A DNA stretch of 64,000 nt from Bowmanella pacifica (GTDB lineage Bacteria > Pseudomonadota > Gammaproteobacteria > Enterobacterales > Alteromonadaceae): assembly GCF_014645355.1 (NCBI RefSeq), contig NZ_BMLS01000002.1, positions 186,001 through 250,000 on the forward strand, in the 5' to 3' direction. The stretch's first letter is position 1. Each line of letters starts with the position of its first letter. Under the pieces are notes generated by a model that had not been told where the DNA came from, did no database searches, and saw only the letters and a list, made by a program, of their open reading frames with translations. Both the position numbers and the translations under genes were made by a program. Below, piece by piece: positions 1 through 8,439 of the stretch.

Positions 1-2
1 TG

Positions 3-860
3 AATATTGCCCTCTCCCCGGTTCTGATAAGTGGCTGGGGAACCGGCCTGGCACTGGGTATTGCCGGTGCTGGATTGGCCAGCAGTGTATCGGTTCTGGC
101 TGCCTTGGCCATGCTGTACTGGTATTTCAGTAAACTGGAACGCTACGTCAGTGTCGACCGGTCATTGTGGAAAGCAGATACAGGTCTGTGGCGGGATCTG
201 CTAAAAATCGGCTTACCCTCAGGGGGTGAGTATCTGATTACCTTTGCTTTTATGGCCATGGTGTACTGGGCTATCCAGGGCTTTGGCACCGATGCTCAGG
301 CCGGATTTGGCTTGGGTGTAAGAATAGTACAGGCGTTGATATTGCCGGCCTTAGCCATTGCCATGGCAGCACCGGCCATTGCCGGGCAGAACTTCGGGGC
401 AGGTCAACAGCAAAGAGTTAAACAGACTTTCTACTGGACGGTGCTACTCACCAGCACCCTGATGCTGCTTCTAAGCATACTGTGCCTTTGGGGACCCCAC
501 TGGCTCTTCTCCCCCTTTACCAGTGATGTGGAGGTACTTGCCTATGCCTCGGGCTTTATTGCCATCACTTGTTGGAATTTTGTACCAACCGGCGTGGTAG
601 CTACCTGCTCCGGTATGTTTCAGGCACTGGGTTATACCCTGCCCGCCTTGCTGGCCAGTTTTGTCAGACTCAGTCTATTTGGGCTGCCCCTGTTGGTAAT
701 AGTCAACTGGGGCCACTTAGCCATTGAACAGGTTTGGTATCTATCCGTTACCAGTGTCTTTATTCAGGCTCTACTTTGTCTGTGGTTACTCAACAAAACT
801 GCCCGAACGCGCCTGATAGTTAAAACAACCAGTCCGGTGGACGCGACAGCAGCGGCTTAA
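3..860 (+). CDS. MATE family efflux transporter, C-terminal part (5' end outside window)
   Basis: The frame is open from base 3, so the gene begins before the window and only its last 285 or so codons are present. The protein is a chain of hydrophobic helices with the MATE-like segments GLPSGGEYLITF, AMAAPAIAGQNFGAGQ and FVPTGVVATCSGMFQALG. The Q-N-x-G-A-x-x motif after a helix is typical of the second half of multidrug/toxin extrusion proteins (NorM/DinF type), which export cations or drugs across the inner membrane using Na+ or H+ gradients. The TTG at position 75 is not a credible start because the upstream frame still reads as membrane protein. The 3' end overlaps the convergent alr gene by 4 bp. 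Substrate cannot be told. Confidence 0.85.
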   Translation, partial: NIALSPVLISGWGTGLALGIAGAGLASSVSVLAALAMLYWYFSKLERYVSVDRSLWKADTGLWRDLLKIGLPSGGEYLITFAFMAMVYWAIQGFGTDAQAGFGLGVRIVQALILPALAIAMAAPAIAGQNFGAGQQQRVKQTFYWTVLLTSTLMLLLSILCLWGPHWLFSPFTSDVEVLAYASGFIAITCWNFVPTGVVATCSGMFQALGYTLPALLASFVRLSLFGLPLLVIVNWGHLAIEQVWYLSVTSVFIQALLCLWLLNKTARTRLIVKTTSPVDATAAA

Positions 861-1939
861 TCCCGCAGATAGATTCTCTGCATCCGCTGGGTTACCCGGG
901 TAAGCAGCTCATAGCCTATGGTATTGGCATGGGCCGCCACTTCATTGACTGGAATATTTTCTCCCCATAATTCCACTTCATCACCGGCTTGAACCTGAGG
1001 GATATGCGTTACGTCAATCGTCAGCATATCCATGGATACGGTACCCACTACCTTAGCGCGCTGACCATGTAAAAACACCTCACTGGCGCTGTTGATCAAA
1101 CGTGGATAACCATCGGCATAGCCTATTGGCAGCGTCGCGATACGACTTGGCGTGTCGGCCTGCCAACGGCAGTTATATCCCACCGTTTCACCAGGTAAAA
1201 CGTCCCGTATGGCCATAATCTGACTAGTCACTGTCATCGCTACCTGCAATCCCAGTTCGGCGGCTGACTTACCGGCGATAGGCGAGCTGCCGTACAACAT
1301 AATGCCTGGTCGGTTCCAACCTACCGCCGACTGAGGCAATGTGGTTAGCGCGGCACTGTTGGCCAAACTAACTTCACAGTCCAGATGCGCCGCCAGAGCA
1401 AACAGTTGTTGCATTTGATGCATGCTAATGGGTGAGTCCGGCTCTTCGGCACAAGAGAAGTGGCTGGCCAGAACGGGTTTGCGCTGCATCAGCCGGGTCA
1501 GCTTATCAACCCAACTCTGCGCTTCCACCGGCGTTAACCCAAGCCTGTGCATACCGGTATCCACTTTTAGCCAGCAGTGCAGGTCTGGAACGGGAGATAA
1601 AGCCGTTAAGGCTATCAATTGCTCATTGCTGTGCAGCAGGGGCCAGAAGTTATACTGTGCCGCTAAGCGCAGCTCTTCTTCCCCACTTAGTCCTTCCAGG
1701 ATCACAATAGGTTTGTCGATACCAGCCGCTCGCAAGCTCAGGGCTTCATCAATAAAAGCCACCGCAAATGCCGGCACATGAGGCTCCAGATAGGCAGCCA
1801 CATCAACCGCACCATGGCCATACGCATCCGCTTTTATCACCGCCAGTTGCTGCGCTTTTGGCGCGAGCTTTACTGCCTGTTGGTAATTACTGAGGATTGC
1901 CGATAAATTAATTTTGGCCTGAGTCGGACGGTGGTGCAT
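857..1939 (-). CDS. alr: Alanine racemase
   Basis: PLP-dependent enzyme converting L-alanine to D-alanine for peptidoglycan. The PLP lysine is K36 in VIKADAYGHG. The second catalytic base is expected at Y255 in TVGYNCRWQ. The segment RPGIMLYGSSP matches the conserved C-terminal part of the barrel. The length of 360 aa is normal for the family. It is convergent with the MATE gene (4-bp overlap) and divergent from the L,D-transpeptidase, another wall enzyme. No operon partner is visible. The catabolic paralogue DadX is the main alternative name; nothing nearby (no dadA) supports that. Confidence 0.95.
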   Translation of the reverse strand: MHHRPTQAKINLSAILSNYQQAVKLAPKAQQLAVIKADAYGHGAVDVAAYLEPHVPAFAVAFIDEALSLRAAGIDKPIVILEGLSGEEELRLAAQYNFWPLLHSNEQLIALTALSPVPDLHCWLKVDTGMHRLGLTPVEAQSWVDKLTRLMQRKPVLASHFSCAEEPDSPISMHQMQQLFALAAHLDCEVSLANSAALTTLPQSAVGWNRPGIMLYGSSPIAGKSAAELGLQVAMTVTSQIMAIRDVLPGETVGYNCRWQADTPSRIATLPIGYADGYPRLINSASEVFLHGQRAKVVGTVSMDMLTIDVTHIPQVQAGDEVELWGENIPVNEVAAHANTIGYELLTRVTQRMQRIYLRD

Positions 1940-2068
1940 TGAGTTTCTACATGAAAGTGGCTAATGGAATATTAATTTATCAAAAATGAATACAAATTAA
2001 ATATTTTATTCACAAGGGGAGTTGTTCTATTATCGAACATACCTCTCTAAGCGAATGGGCAGAGTAAC

Positions 2069-2803
2069 ATGAAACACTATAAGAAACTTCTCCCCTTAAC
2101 TGCCTTGCTAGCAAGCAATTTCGTCCTGGCTGACTGGCAAGTACCAAATGATGTTGAGCAACTGGTAGTGGTCACCACCCAAGACTGGCAGGCCATTCAA
2201 GGACAAATGCAAGTCTACCAACGCCAGGATGGTCAGTGGCAACAGGTCGATATCAACACCCCGGTTACTATTGGTCGAACCGGCATGGCCTGGGGCATTG
2301 GCCTGCATCCTGAGCAAGAAGGGCAACAAAAACAGGAAGGCGACGGCAAAGCGCCGGCCGGTGTGTTTCGTCTGACCACAGCCTTTGGTTATCAGGCCCT
2401 GAACAATCTGCATCTGCCCTATCAACAAATGCAGTCCAGTCACTATTGCATGGATGTCAACGGCTCGCCTTACTATAACCAAATAGTAGACACGCAGACC
2501 GTCGGGGAAAAGGCCGTTGAGGGCTCATCAGAAGGTATGCGTCGCGACCTGCACAATGGCGACGATCTTTATAAAAAAGGCATAGTGGTGGAACACAATG
2601 GGGGCAATATCTCCGGCGCAGGCAGTTGCATATTTATGCATTTATGGCGAGCTGAAGATAAACCGACGGCGGGCTGCACGGCAATGCCGGAAGGTGCCAT
2701 GGATAAACTGCTGAGCTGGCTGGAGGAAGACAAACACCCGGCCTTGCTGCTCTTGCCACAAGATGAGTATCAAAAACGTCGTAGCGAGTGGGTACTCCCT
2801 TAA
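2069..2803 (+). CDS. L,D-transpeptidase family protein (YkuD domain), exported
   Basis: A 244-aa protein with a typical signal peptide (residues 1-21, cleavage likely after VLA). The body carries a YkuD-like active site: H191 in FMHLWR and C203 in TAGCTAMP, the expected His/Cys pair of L,D-transpeptidases, plus the substrate-side segment GDGKAPAGVFRL. Such proteins act in the periplasm, making 3-3 cross-links or attaching lipoprotein to peptidoglycan, or act as carboxypeptidases. The C203 context is T-A-G-C rather than the common S-x-G-C. The gene stands alone between divergent alr and a convergent epimerase. Which of the three activities applies cannot be told from sequence. Confidence 0.85.
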   Translation: MKHYKKLLPLTALLASNFVLADWQVPNDVEQLVVVTTQDWQAIQGQMQVYQRQDGQWQQVDINTPVTIGRTGMAWGIGLHPEQEGQQKQEGDGKAPAGVFRLTTAFGYQALNNLHLPYQQMQSSHYCMDVNGSPYYNQIVDTQTVGEKAVEGSSEGMRRDLHNGDDLYKKGIVVEHNGGNISGAGSCIFMHLWRAEDKPTAGCTAMPEGAMDKLLSWLEEDKHPALLLLPQDEYQKRRSEWVLP

Positions 2804-2816
2804 GAAGCAATATACA

Positions 2817-2839
2817 CAGGCTGACTGAGCGTCAGCCTG
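2817..2839. terminator. Stem-loop between convergent genes
   Basis: A perfect 9-bp inverted repeat (CAGGCTGAC / GTCAGCCTG) with a 5-nt loop lies 14 bp after the L,D-transpeptidase stop and 15 bp before the end of the convergent epimerase gene. Position and symmetry fit a shared bidirectional terminator. There is no clear T-run on either side, so the call is tentative. Confidence 0.5.
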
Positions 2840-2853
2840 TCCTTCGCAGTTGA

Positions 2854-3873
2854 TTAGCCAACGTTTTCCACATACCAAGGCATAGTCAGACTGATACCTT
2901 CAAAAATACGGTATTGAGGCGCGTAACCCAGCAGGTTTTCGGCCTTGCTGATATCGGCCTGAGAATGACGTACATCACCTGGGCGAAAATCACGGTATAC
3001 CGGTTGTTTGGCATAACGCACGCCTTGCTCATCCAGCGCATCTTTTATTGCCTGGAATAGCTGGTTCAAGGTAGTGCGGTCCCCTACCGCCACATTAAAT
3101 ACTTCGCTGTTATCCAGCTCGGTCGTGGCGGCCAGCAAGTTCGCCTGGATCACGTTATCGATATAGCAAAAATCGCGACTGGTTTCGCCATCGCCGTTCA
3201 CCATTACATCTTCGCCCAGTTTCATGGCAGCGGTCCATTTAGGGATCACAGCTGCATAGGCACCATCGGGGTCCTGACGGCGTCCGAACACGTTGAAATA
3301 GCGCAGTCCCACCGATTTAAAACCGTAAGCGCGGGCAAAGACATCGGCATATAGCTCATTAACATACTTGGTCACGGCATAAGGAGATAAAGGCTTACCA
3401 ATATTCTCTTCTACTTTTGGCAGGGCTGGGTGGTCGCCGTAAGTTGAGCTGGACGCAGCATAAACAAAGGCTTTGACCCCTTCCTCTTTAGCCGCCACCA
3501 TCATATTCAGAAAACCACTGATATTGACTTCGTTGCTGGTAATAGGATCATTTAACGAGCGCGGTACAGAGCCCAGCGCAGCCTGATGTAATACCCTATC
3601 GACACCTTTGACGGCCTCAACGCAGGTGGCCTTGTCACGGATATCCCCTTCGATGAAACGAAACTGTTGCCAGCGCTCCTCTCCCACCAGATTGCGCACC
3701 TCGTCCAGGTTACGTTGATGACCTGTGGCGAAATTATCCAGCCCCACAACGTTCTGCCCAGCCTTAAGCAAAGCCTCCAGCAGGTTTGAACCAATAAATC
3801 CGGCAACCCCGGTGACCAACCAAGTCTGCGGGCTATGTTTGAGTTCAGTCAGTAAGCGGGAAAATCTATCCAT
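2854..3873 (-). CDS. tviC: UDP-N-acetylglucosamine 4-epimerase, TviC/VipB/WbpP type
   Basis: Extended short-chain dehydrogenase of 339 aa. The NAD-binding motif is T21-G-V-A-G-F-I-G28 and the catalytic YxxxK is Y165-K169. The N-terminal extension before the Rossmann fold (residues 1-18) and the [10 protein letters not shown] and [16 protein letters not shown] segments match the Vi-antigen/WbpP group, which interconverts UDP-GlcNAc and UDP-GalNAc. It lies 3 bp after the dehydrogenase gene in the same direction, so both are probably co-transcribed and act in sequence to make UDP-GalNAc uronic acid for surface polysaccharide. No glycosyltransferase or polymerase genes are next to it. Exact sugar specificity is inferred. 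Confidence 0.87.
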   Translation of the reverse strand: MDRFSRLLTELKHSPQTWLVTGVAGFIGSNLLEALLKAGQNVVGLDNFATGHQRNLDEVRNLVGEERWQQFRFIEGDIRDKATCVEAVKGVDRVLHQAALGSVPRSLNDPITSNEVNISGFLNMMVAAKEEGVKAFVYAASSSTYGDHPALPKVEENIGKPLSPYAVTKYVNELYADVFARAYGFKSVGLRYFNVFGRRQDPDGAYAAVIPKWTAAMKLGEDVMVNGDGETSRDFCYIDNVIQANLLAATTELDNSEVFNVAVGDRTTLNQLFQAIKDALDEQGVRYAKQPVYRDFRPGDVRHSQADISKAENLLGYAPQYRIFEGISLTMPWYVENVG

Positions 3874-3876
3874 TCT

Positions 3877-5166
3877 TTACAGCCTCATGTCCGTCAGTGA
3901 TTTATCCAGCGCATATTTCAGATCGTAAATGACACGGTTGCCCTTACACAAAGATGCCAGCTTTTCACTGCCCCAGTCTCTGAACTCTTTATGGGCTACC
4001 GCTAAGATAACCGCATCATAGTCGCCACTCGCCGGCTGCTCAGTCAGCTCCAAGCCATACTCATGCATCGCCTCTTCAGGGGATGCCCATGGGTCGTGAA
4101 TATCCACTGCCACACCGTATTCTTTAAGCTCGTCGATAATATCAACCACCCGGGTGTTACGCAGATCCGGGCAGTTTTCTTTAAAGGTCAGGCCCAACAG
4201 CAGTACTTTAGCGCCTTGTACCTGGATACCTTTTTGAATCATGGCTTTAACCAGCTCAGACACCACGTACTGTCCCATGCCATCGTTCAGACGACGACCG
4301 GCCAAAATCATTTCGGGATGATAGCCAATAGCCTGCGCTTTATGAGTAAGGTAGTAAGGGTCAACGCCGATACAGTGCCCCCCTACCAAGCCGGGACGGA
4401 ATGGCAAGAAGTTCCATTTAGTACCCGCCGCTTCCAGCACTTCAAGGGTATCAATGCCCAAGCGGTTAAAGATAATGGCCAGTTCATTAATCAGGGCAAT
4501 ATTAACGTCACGCTGGGTGTTCTCAATGACTTTGGCCGCTTCCGCCACCTTGATGGAGCTGGCCAAATGCGTGCCGGCGGTAATAATCTCGCGATAAATA
4601 CCATCCACTAATTCACCTACCTCTGGCGTGGAGCCCGAAGTTACTTTCTTGATAGTGGAAACGCGATGCTCTTTGTCGCCAGGATTGATGCGCTCCGGGC
4701 TGTAGCCGGCAAAAAAGTCCTGGTTAAATTTCAGACCGGAAATACGCTCCAGTACAGGGACACAGTCTTCTTCGGTCGCGCCGGGATAAACTGTCGATTC
4801 ATAGATAACGATATCCCCTTGCTTAAGTACCTTACCAATAGTCTCACTGGCACGGATAAGCGGGGTTAAATCGGGACGTTTGAAAGCATCAATGGGGGTA
4901 GGCACGGTCACGATAAACACATTGGCGCGACGCAGGTCTTCCAAATCACAGCTAAAGCTCAGTTGGGCAGCCTCAGCCAGCTCTTCCTTACTGACTTCCA
5001 GGGTAAAATCCACCCCGTCTTGCAGCTCTTTGATGCGTTTGGCATTGATATCAAAACCAATAACCGGTCTCTTTTTGCCAAACTCAGCCGCCAGCGGCAA
5101 TCCCACATAACCTAAACCGATAACAGCCAGGCTCACATCCTGACCATTGAGCAACTGCTTTTCCAT
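3877..5166 (-). CDS. tviB: UDP-N-acetyl-D-hexosamine 6-dehydrogenase, TviB/VipA/WbpO type
   Basis: Nucleotide-sugar dehydrogenase of 429 aa that oxidises C6 of a UDP-sugar twice with NAD. The N-terminal Rossmann motif is [12 protein letters not shown] (from residue 15). The catalytic cysteine is C265 in [14 protein letters not shown]. The C-terminal NAD/substrate domain has [20 protein letters not shown]. These features fit the UDP-GlcNAc/GalNAc dehydrogenase branch rather than UDP-glucose dehydrogenase. It is first of a two-gene unit with the epimerase (3-bp gap); a GAGGG ribosome site precedes the ATG. The pathway role is exopolysaccharide or capsule precursor supply. Confidence 0.88.
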   Translation of the reverse strand: MEKQLLNGQDVSLAVIGLGYVGLPLAAEFGKKRPVIGFDINAKRIKELQDGVDFTLEVSKEELAEAAQLSFSCDLEDLRRANVFIVTVPTPIDAFKRPDLTPLIRASETIGKVLKQGDIVIYESTVYPGATEEDCVPVLERISGLKFNQDFFAGYSPERINPGDKEHRVSTIKKVTSGSTPEVGELVDGIYREIITAGTHLASSIKVAEAAKVIENTQRDVNIALINELAIIFNRLGIDTLEVLEAAGTKWNFLPFRPGLVGGHCIGVDPYYLTHKAQAIGYHPEMILAGRRLNDGMGQYVVSELVKAMIQKGIQVQGAKVLLLGLTFKENCPDLRNTRVVDIIDELKEYGVAVDIHDPWASPEEAMHEYGLELTEQPASGDYDAVILAVAHKEFRDWGSEKLASLCKGNRVIYDLKYALDKSLTDMRL

Positions 5167-5394
5167 TGACTAATCCCTCAAATCCCATCAATTTTTTTTG
5201 ATTTTGGCTATGGTGATGGATCTGAGTGGTAAGTCAACGGCATTAGCCAATTTTTTGTCACTGAAGAATAAAATAAACAGAGGGTTAAAGAAGAAATGAG
5301 GGCCATACCCGGAAAAATCTCCACATATCGCCCTGATAACAGAAAAGCACCTTAGTGTAGGCCCGGCATCAGTGTTAAAGCCGAGCCCCAATGA

Positions 5395-6201
5395 CTAAAG
5401 CTGGTCTAAGTAAGCGTCAATATCGTCGTCGAGCTGCTTATCTTCCTTGCTCTGCTCTACCTTACCGTCTTTGACCTTAAATTCGGTATTCTGGAAATAG
5501 ATATCCTTAACCAAGGCGTAAGGGTCTACCGCGCCATCCAGCAACTGTTCCTGATCCATCAGCTTGATACGGGTTTCCACCGCGTCAATGCCCCAACGGA
5601 ACAGACTCAGAGGTAAGTTCAAGGTGTCCATCGGCCAATAAGCAGAGTCCACCAAATCGCCGACACCACCGCGCACATCGTTAGCCCCGTAAACCGGCAA
5701 CATGACATAAGCACCATTACTCACGCCCCATACGCCCAGCACTTCACCGAACTCTTCACTCTTACGCTCCATACCTATCTCACCAGCGACATCAATAGTC
5801 CCCAGCAAACCAATGGTGGAGTTGAGCAGGAAACGTCCCAGGCTGACCATGGAATCCCCAACCTTGCCTTGCAACAAGTTATTCACCGAGTTGGCGGGTT
5901 CTTCCAGGTTAATGGCCGCATTGAGTAGACCGGTACGGGCAAAACCCGGCATATAATCGCGATACACTACGGCCACGGGACGTGCCACATAAGTGTCCAG
6001 ATAGTCCCAGTTAAAGGTCCACATCGCCCGGTTAAAGGATTCCAGCGGATCGCGCGGATCCCCTTTTACGTCGTTATTTTGTTCCACGCCGTTGGTTTGC
6101 GCGGCAGCGGCCTGTTCCGCAGTTCCCTGACTGGCACAGCCGCCCAAAAATAAAGCGGGAAGCAATAAACACAAGCCCAAACGGCACTTGCTCATTCTCA
6201 T
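5395..6201 (-). CDS. mlaA: MlaA/VacJ family outer-membrane lipoprotein
   Basis: Lipoprotein of 268 aa. The signal peptide ends with lipobox LGGC (lipidated C22). The core NRAMWTFNWDYLDTYVARPVAVVYRDYMP and the segment LLQGKVGDSMVSLGRFLLNSTIGLLG are diagnostic of MlaA, which removes surface-exposed phospholipids from the outer leaflet and passes them to the MlaC/MlaFEDB retrograde pathway. The ATG overlaps the last base of the ccmI stop codon, so it is the tail gene of the ccm run. The C-terminal 40 residues are acidic (KEDKQLDDDIDAYLDQL). The other mla genes are not in the window. Confidence 0.92.
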   Translation of the reverse strand: MRMSKCRLGLCLLLPALFLGGCASQGTAEQAAAAQTNGVEQNNDVKGDPRDPLESFNRAMWTFNWDYLDTYVARPVAVVYRDYMPGFARTGLLNAAINLEEPANSVNNLLQGKVGDSMVSLGRFLLNSTIGLLGTIDVAGEIGMERKSEEFGEVLGVWGVSNGAYVMLPVYGANDVRGGVGDLVDSAYWPMDTLNLPLSLFRWGIDAVETRIKLMDQEQLLDGAVDPYALVKDIYFQNTEFKVKDGKVEQSKEDKQLDDDIDAYLDQL

Positions 6202-7418
6202 TAATTCAGTTCCTTATCAATCAGTATCTCAGCGCGCATAAGGGTGCCGTTTTCCACATTCAACTGAATTTCCCCCTGCAGCTCACCGGGTGCAGTTTCA
6301 ACATTCGCGTCCAGGGAAATACGCGCCACCACCTGCGCTTGCGTGAGACTGGATAAATTGTAGTTGGGCAACATGGCGTTAGTATCAGACAACTCTATTT
6401 CGACTGGCAGCGAAGCCAGCGGCTGTCTGATCACAGCGGCTGGCATTTTCATGCTGCCGTCGCTGCTGCGGGCAAATACAATCAGATAGCCCTGCTCGGG
6501 CAATTGACCTTGCAATGCATCGCTGATGGAAACCTGCACTAACAAACGTGTGCCTGCCCCCTCAGAAAGCTCATCAATACGCTGCTGAATAGACACCTGC
6601 ATGGGATCATCGGCAGGCAACATGGCACCAAGGGCTTTCCAACTTTTAATCGCCAATGGTTTGTCGCCCAGCTGCGAAGCGGTAATGGCCAGCAGGCCAA
6701 GACTGCTCTGATTATCCGGCTCTCGCAACTGAAGTTTTGTCAAAATTTGTTTCGCTCTTTGCAAACTCTCGTCACTACCCACCATGACCAGGGCCTGACT
6801 CAAACTCAGCAAGGTGCCCCCTCGCTCTGGTTCCAGGCTAAGAGATTTCTCGTAGGCTTCAATGGCACTGTCTAAGCGGCTCAGGCTGGCATACAAACGC
6901 CCAAGCAGTAGCCATCCCTCAGGGGCGTTGGGCTCAGCATTCAATTTAGTGCGCAAGGCCAGCGCAAAACGCTGCAGCTCTTCTACTGTTACGCTAGGAT
7001 CGGCTTCCACCACAACCCGTCGTCCCAGTTCAGCCAACTGTGAATTTGCCGTCTGCCAATCCTGCAAAGACTGAATTTCATTCGCCTTCCAGTAGCTGAC
7101 TGCGCTGACAATCACCGCTAACACTAAACCGATAATAAGCACCCACTGACTACCTGATGCAGAACCGCTAAGATGCTGACCTTGCTGCTCTACCGCCAAC
7201 GCCAGCTTCAGTTCTTGCTCAGCCGTAGCCAGGTCTTTTGCTTCGATAAGCCCTTCTGACACTTCACGGCGCATTTCATCAAGACGCTGGCGGGTTAACG
7301 CCACATTCAAGCCTTGTACATCTACCGTCGAGTTAAATCGTTTTCCTAACCAGGGCCACCCCACCAAGAATGCGGCCAATACAGCCATGACCGCAACAGC
7401 AATCCAAAACATCGTCAA
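6201..7418 (-). CDS. ccmI: Cytochrome c biogenesis protein CcmI
   Basis: Protein of 405 aa with two N-terminal membrane helices (residues about 3-24 and 93-113) separated by a cytoplasmic helical loop with the RQRLDEMRREV segment, then a TPR region (AEPNAPEGWLLLGRLYASLSRLDSAIEAYEKSL) and a beta-rich C-terminal domain with TRLLVQVSI. In the CcmFHI haem ligation complex CcmI holds apocytochrome c in the periplasm. It overlaps ccmH upstream by 4 bp. The full-length form with the C-terminal domain is as in Vibrio and Shewanella CcmI. Confidence 0.92.
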   Translation of the reverse strand: MTMFWIAVAVMAVLAAFLVGWPWLGKRFNSTVDVQGLNVALTRQRLDEMRREVSEGLIEAKDLATAEQELKLALAVEQQGQHLSGSASGSQWVLIIGLVLAVIVSAVSYWKANEIQSLQDWQTANSQLAELGRRVVVEADPSVTVEELQRFALALRTKLNAEPNAPEGWLLLGRLYASLSRLDSAIEAYEKSLSLEPERGGTLLSLSQALVMVGSDESLQRAKQILTKLQLREPDNQSSLGLLAITASQLGDKPLAIKSWKALGAMLPADDPMQVSIQQRIDELSEGAGTRLLVQVSISDALQGQLPEQGYLIVFARSSDGSMKMPAAVIRQPLASLPVEIELSDTNAMLPNYNLSSLTQAQVVARISLDANVETAPGELQGEIQLNVENGTLMRAEILIDKELN

Positions 7419-7873
7419 GGGTTGTTCTCCTGCGTTTTATCATTGTTTAACAGCTTCTCAGCCTTGGCGATGAGCGCGGTATCCAATTCTGTGGCCGCGT
7501 TTCGACGCCGCCAGACCACCATACCAACAGAGCCGATGATGAACACAACAGGCACTAACCATAAAAACAGCGTGGCAAAATTAATTGGTGGCTGGTAGTA
7601 AACAAAATCACCGTACCTGACTCTCATGTAGTCGATGACTTGGGTTTTGTCTTTACCTTCTAACACCAACTGATAGACCTTGCGCTTCAAATCCTGCGCC
7701 ACCAGCGCATCAGAGTCGGCAATATTCTGATTCTGGCACTTAGGGCAGCGCAGTTCTTCGGTCAGTTCTTTAAACAGCTGACGTTGCTGCTCGTTGTTAA
7801 ACCCATACACCTCTTCAAATGCCGATGCGTAAAGCGGAAGCAGCAGTGTCATCACCCAAAGTAATCTGATCAT
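7415..7873 (-). CDS. ccmH: Cytochrome c-type biogenesis protein CcmH (CcmL)
   Basis: Start set at the ATG (MIRLLWVM) that overlaps the ccmG stop as ATGA, giving 152 aa; a longer upstream frame lies inside ccmG. Signal-peptide-like N-terminus, then the redox motif LRCPKCQNQ (CxxC), which reduces the haem-binding cysteines of apocytochrome c, then a C-terminal transmembrane helix (FATLFLWLVPVVFIIGSVGMVVW). It acts in the periplasm with CcmF and CcmI. It is co-translated with its neighbours by 4-bp overlaps on both sides. Confidence 0.93.
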   Translation of the reverse strand: MIRLLWVMTLLLPLYASAFEEVYGFNNEQQRQLFKELTEELRCPKCQNQNIADSDALVAQDLKRKVYQLVLEGKDKTQVIDYMRVRYGDFVYYQPPINFATLFLWLVPVVFIIGSVGMVVWRRRNAATELDTALIAKAEKLLNNDKTQENNP

Positions 7874-8439
7874 TGGCTCAACTCCTGATAAAGAGGCAGA
7901 AATTTGGCTTGCCAAACCCGCTCATTCAAGTCGCCAACATGGTGCAAACGCACTTTGCCCTGGCGATCGATCAAGAAAGTTTCCGGCGCCCCGGTTACCC
8001 CAAAGTCCATGGACGTATCCCGTGATTCATCGAAAATGTTAAACACATAAGGATTACCCAGTTGCGACAGGGTTCTATCAATATCCGCTCGGATCTGAGG
8101 CAGACTCTTACCGCCAAAATCAGGATCCATATTCTGCTCGTAATACAGACCGACGATACGCACGCCCTGTTGGCGAAGCTCGGTTAAAAACGGCAGTTCA
8201 ATGGCACAAGTCACACACCAGGTACCCCAGACATTGAGCAGGGTGAGTTCGCCTTCGAAGACCTCAGGGCCATACTCGATGGACGCATCCATCACATCCG
8301 GCAGGCGAAACTCAGGTACAGGTTGTTCAAGCAAACTGGATTCTATTTCCCGTGGATCTGAAAATAGCCCCTGCAGTAAAAAAACCACGATAAATAAGAA
8401 CAGCCCTAGCGGCAGTAAAAACAAACCGACTCGCTTCAT
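7870..8439 (-). CDS. ccmG: Thiol:disulfide interchange protein CcmG/DsbE
   Basis: Membrane-anchored thioredoxin-like protein of 189 aa. One N-terminal helix (GLFLLPLGLFLFIVVFLLQGLF), then a thioredoxin fold with the active site W74-C75-V-T-C78 in NVWGTWCVTC and the later cis-proline region GVTGAPETFLID. It keeps CcmH and apocytochrome c thiols reduced in the periplasm, with electrons from DsbD. It overlaps ccmF (upstream) and ccmH (downstream) by 4 bp each. The active-site centre VT differs from the VEC/PTC-type sequences of many CcmG, a minor variation. Confidence 0.94.
   Translation of the reverse strand: MKRVGLFLLPLGLFLFIVVFLLQGLFSDPREIESSLLEQPVPEFRLPDVMDASIEYGPEVFEGELTLLNVWGTWCVTCAIELPFLTELRQQGVRIVGLYYEQNMDPDFGGKSLPQIRADIDRTLSQLGNPYVFNIFDESRDTSMDFGVTGAPETFLIDRQGKVRLHHVGDLNERVWQAKFLPLYQELSQ

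Noticed and set aside
4063-4611. 182-aa open frame opposite tviB
   Set aside because: Antisense to a clear dehydrogenase gene; no start context or known motif.
5188-5391. 67-aa open frame between mlaA and tviB
   Set aside because: Composition is not protein-like and there is no ribosome site; the 228-bp gap shows only A/T-rich sequence.
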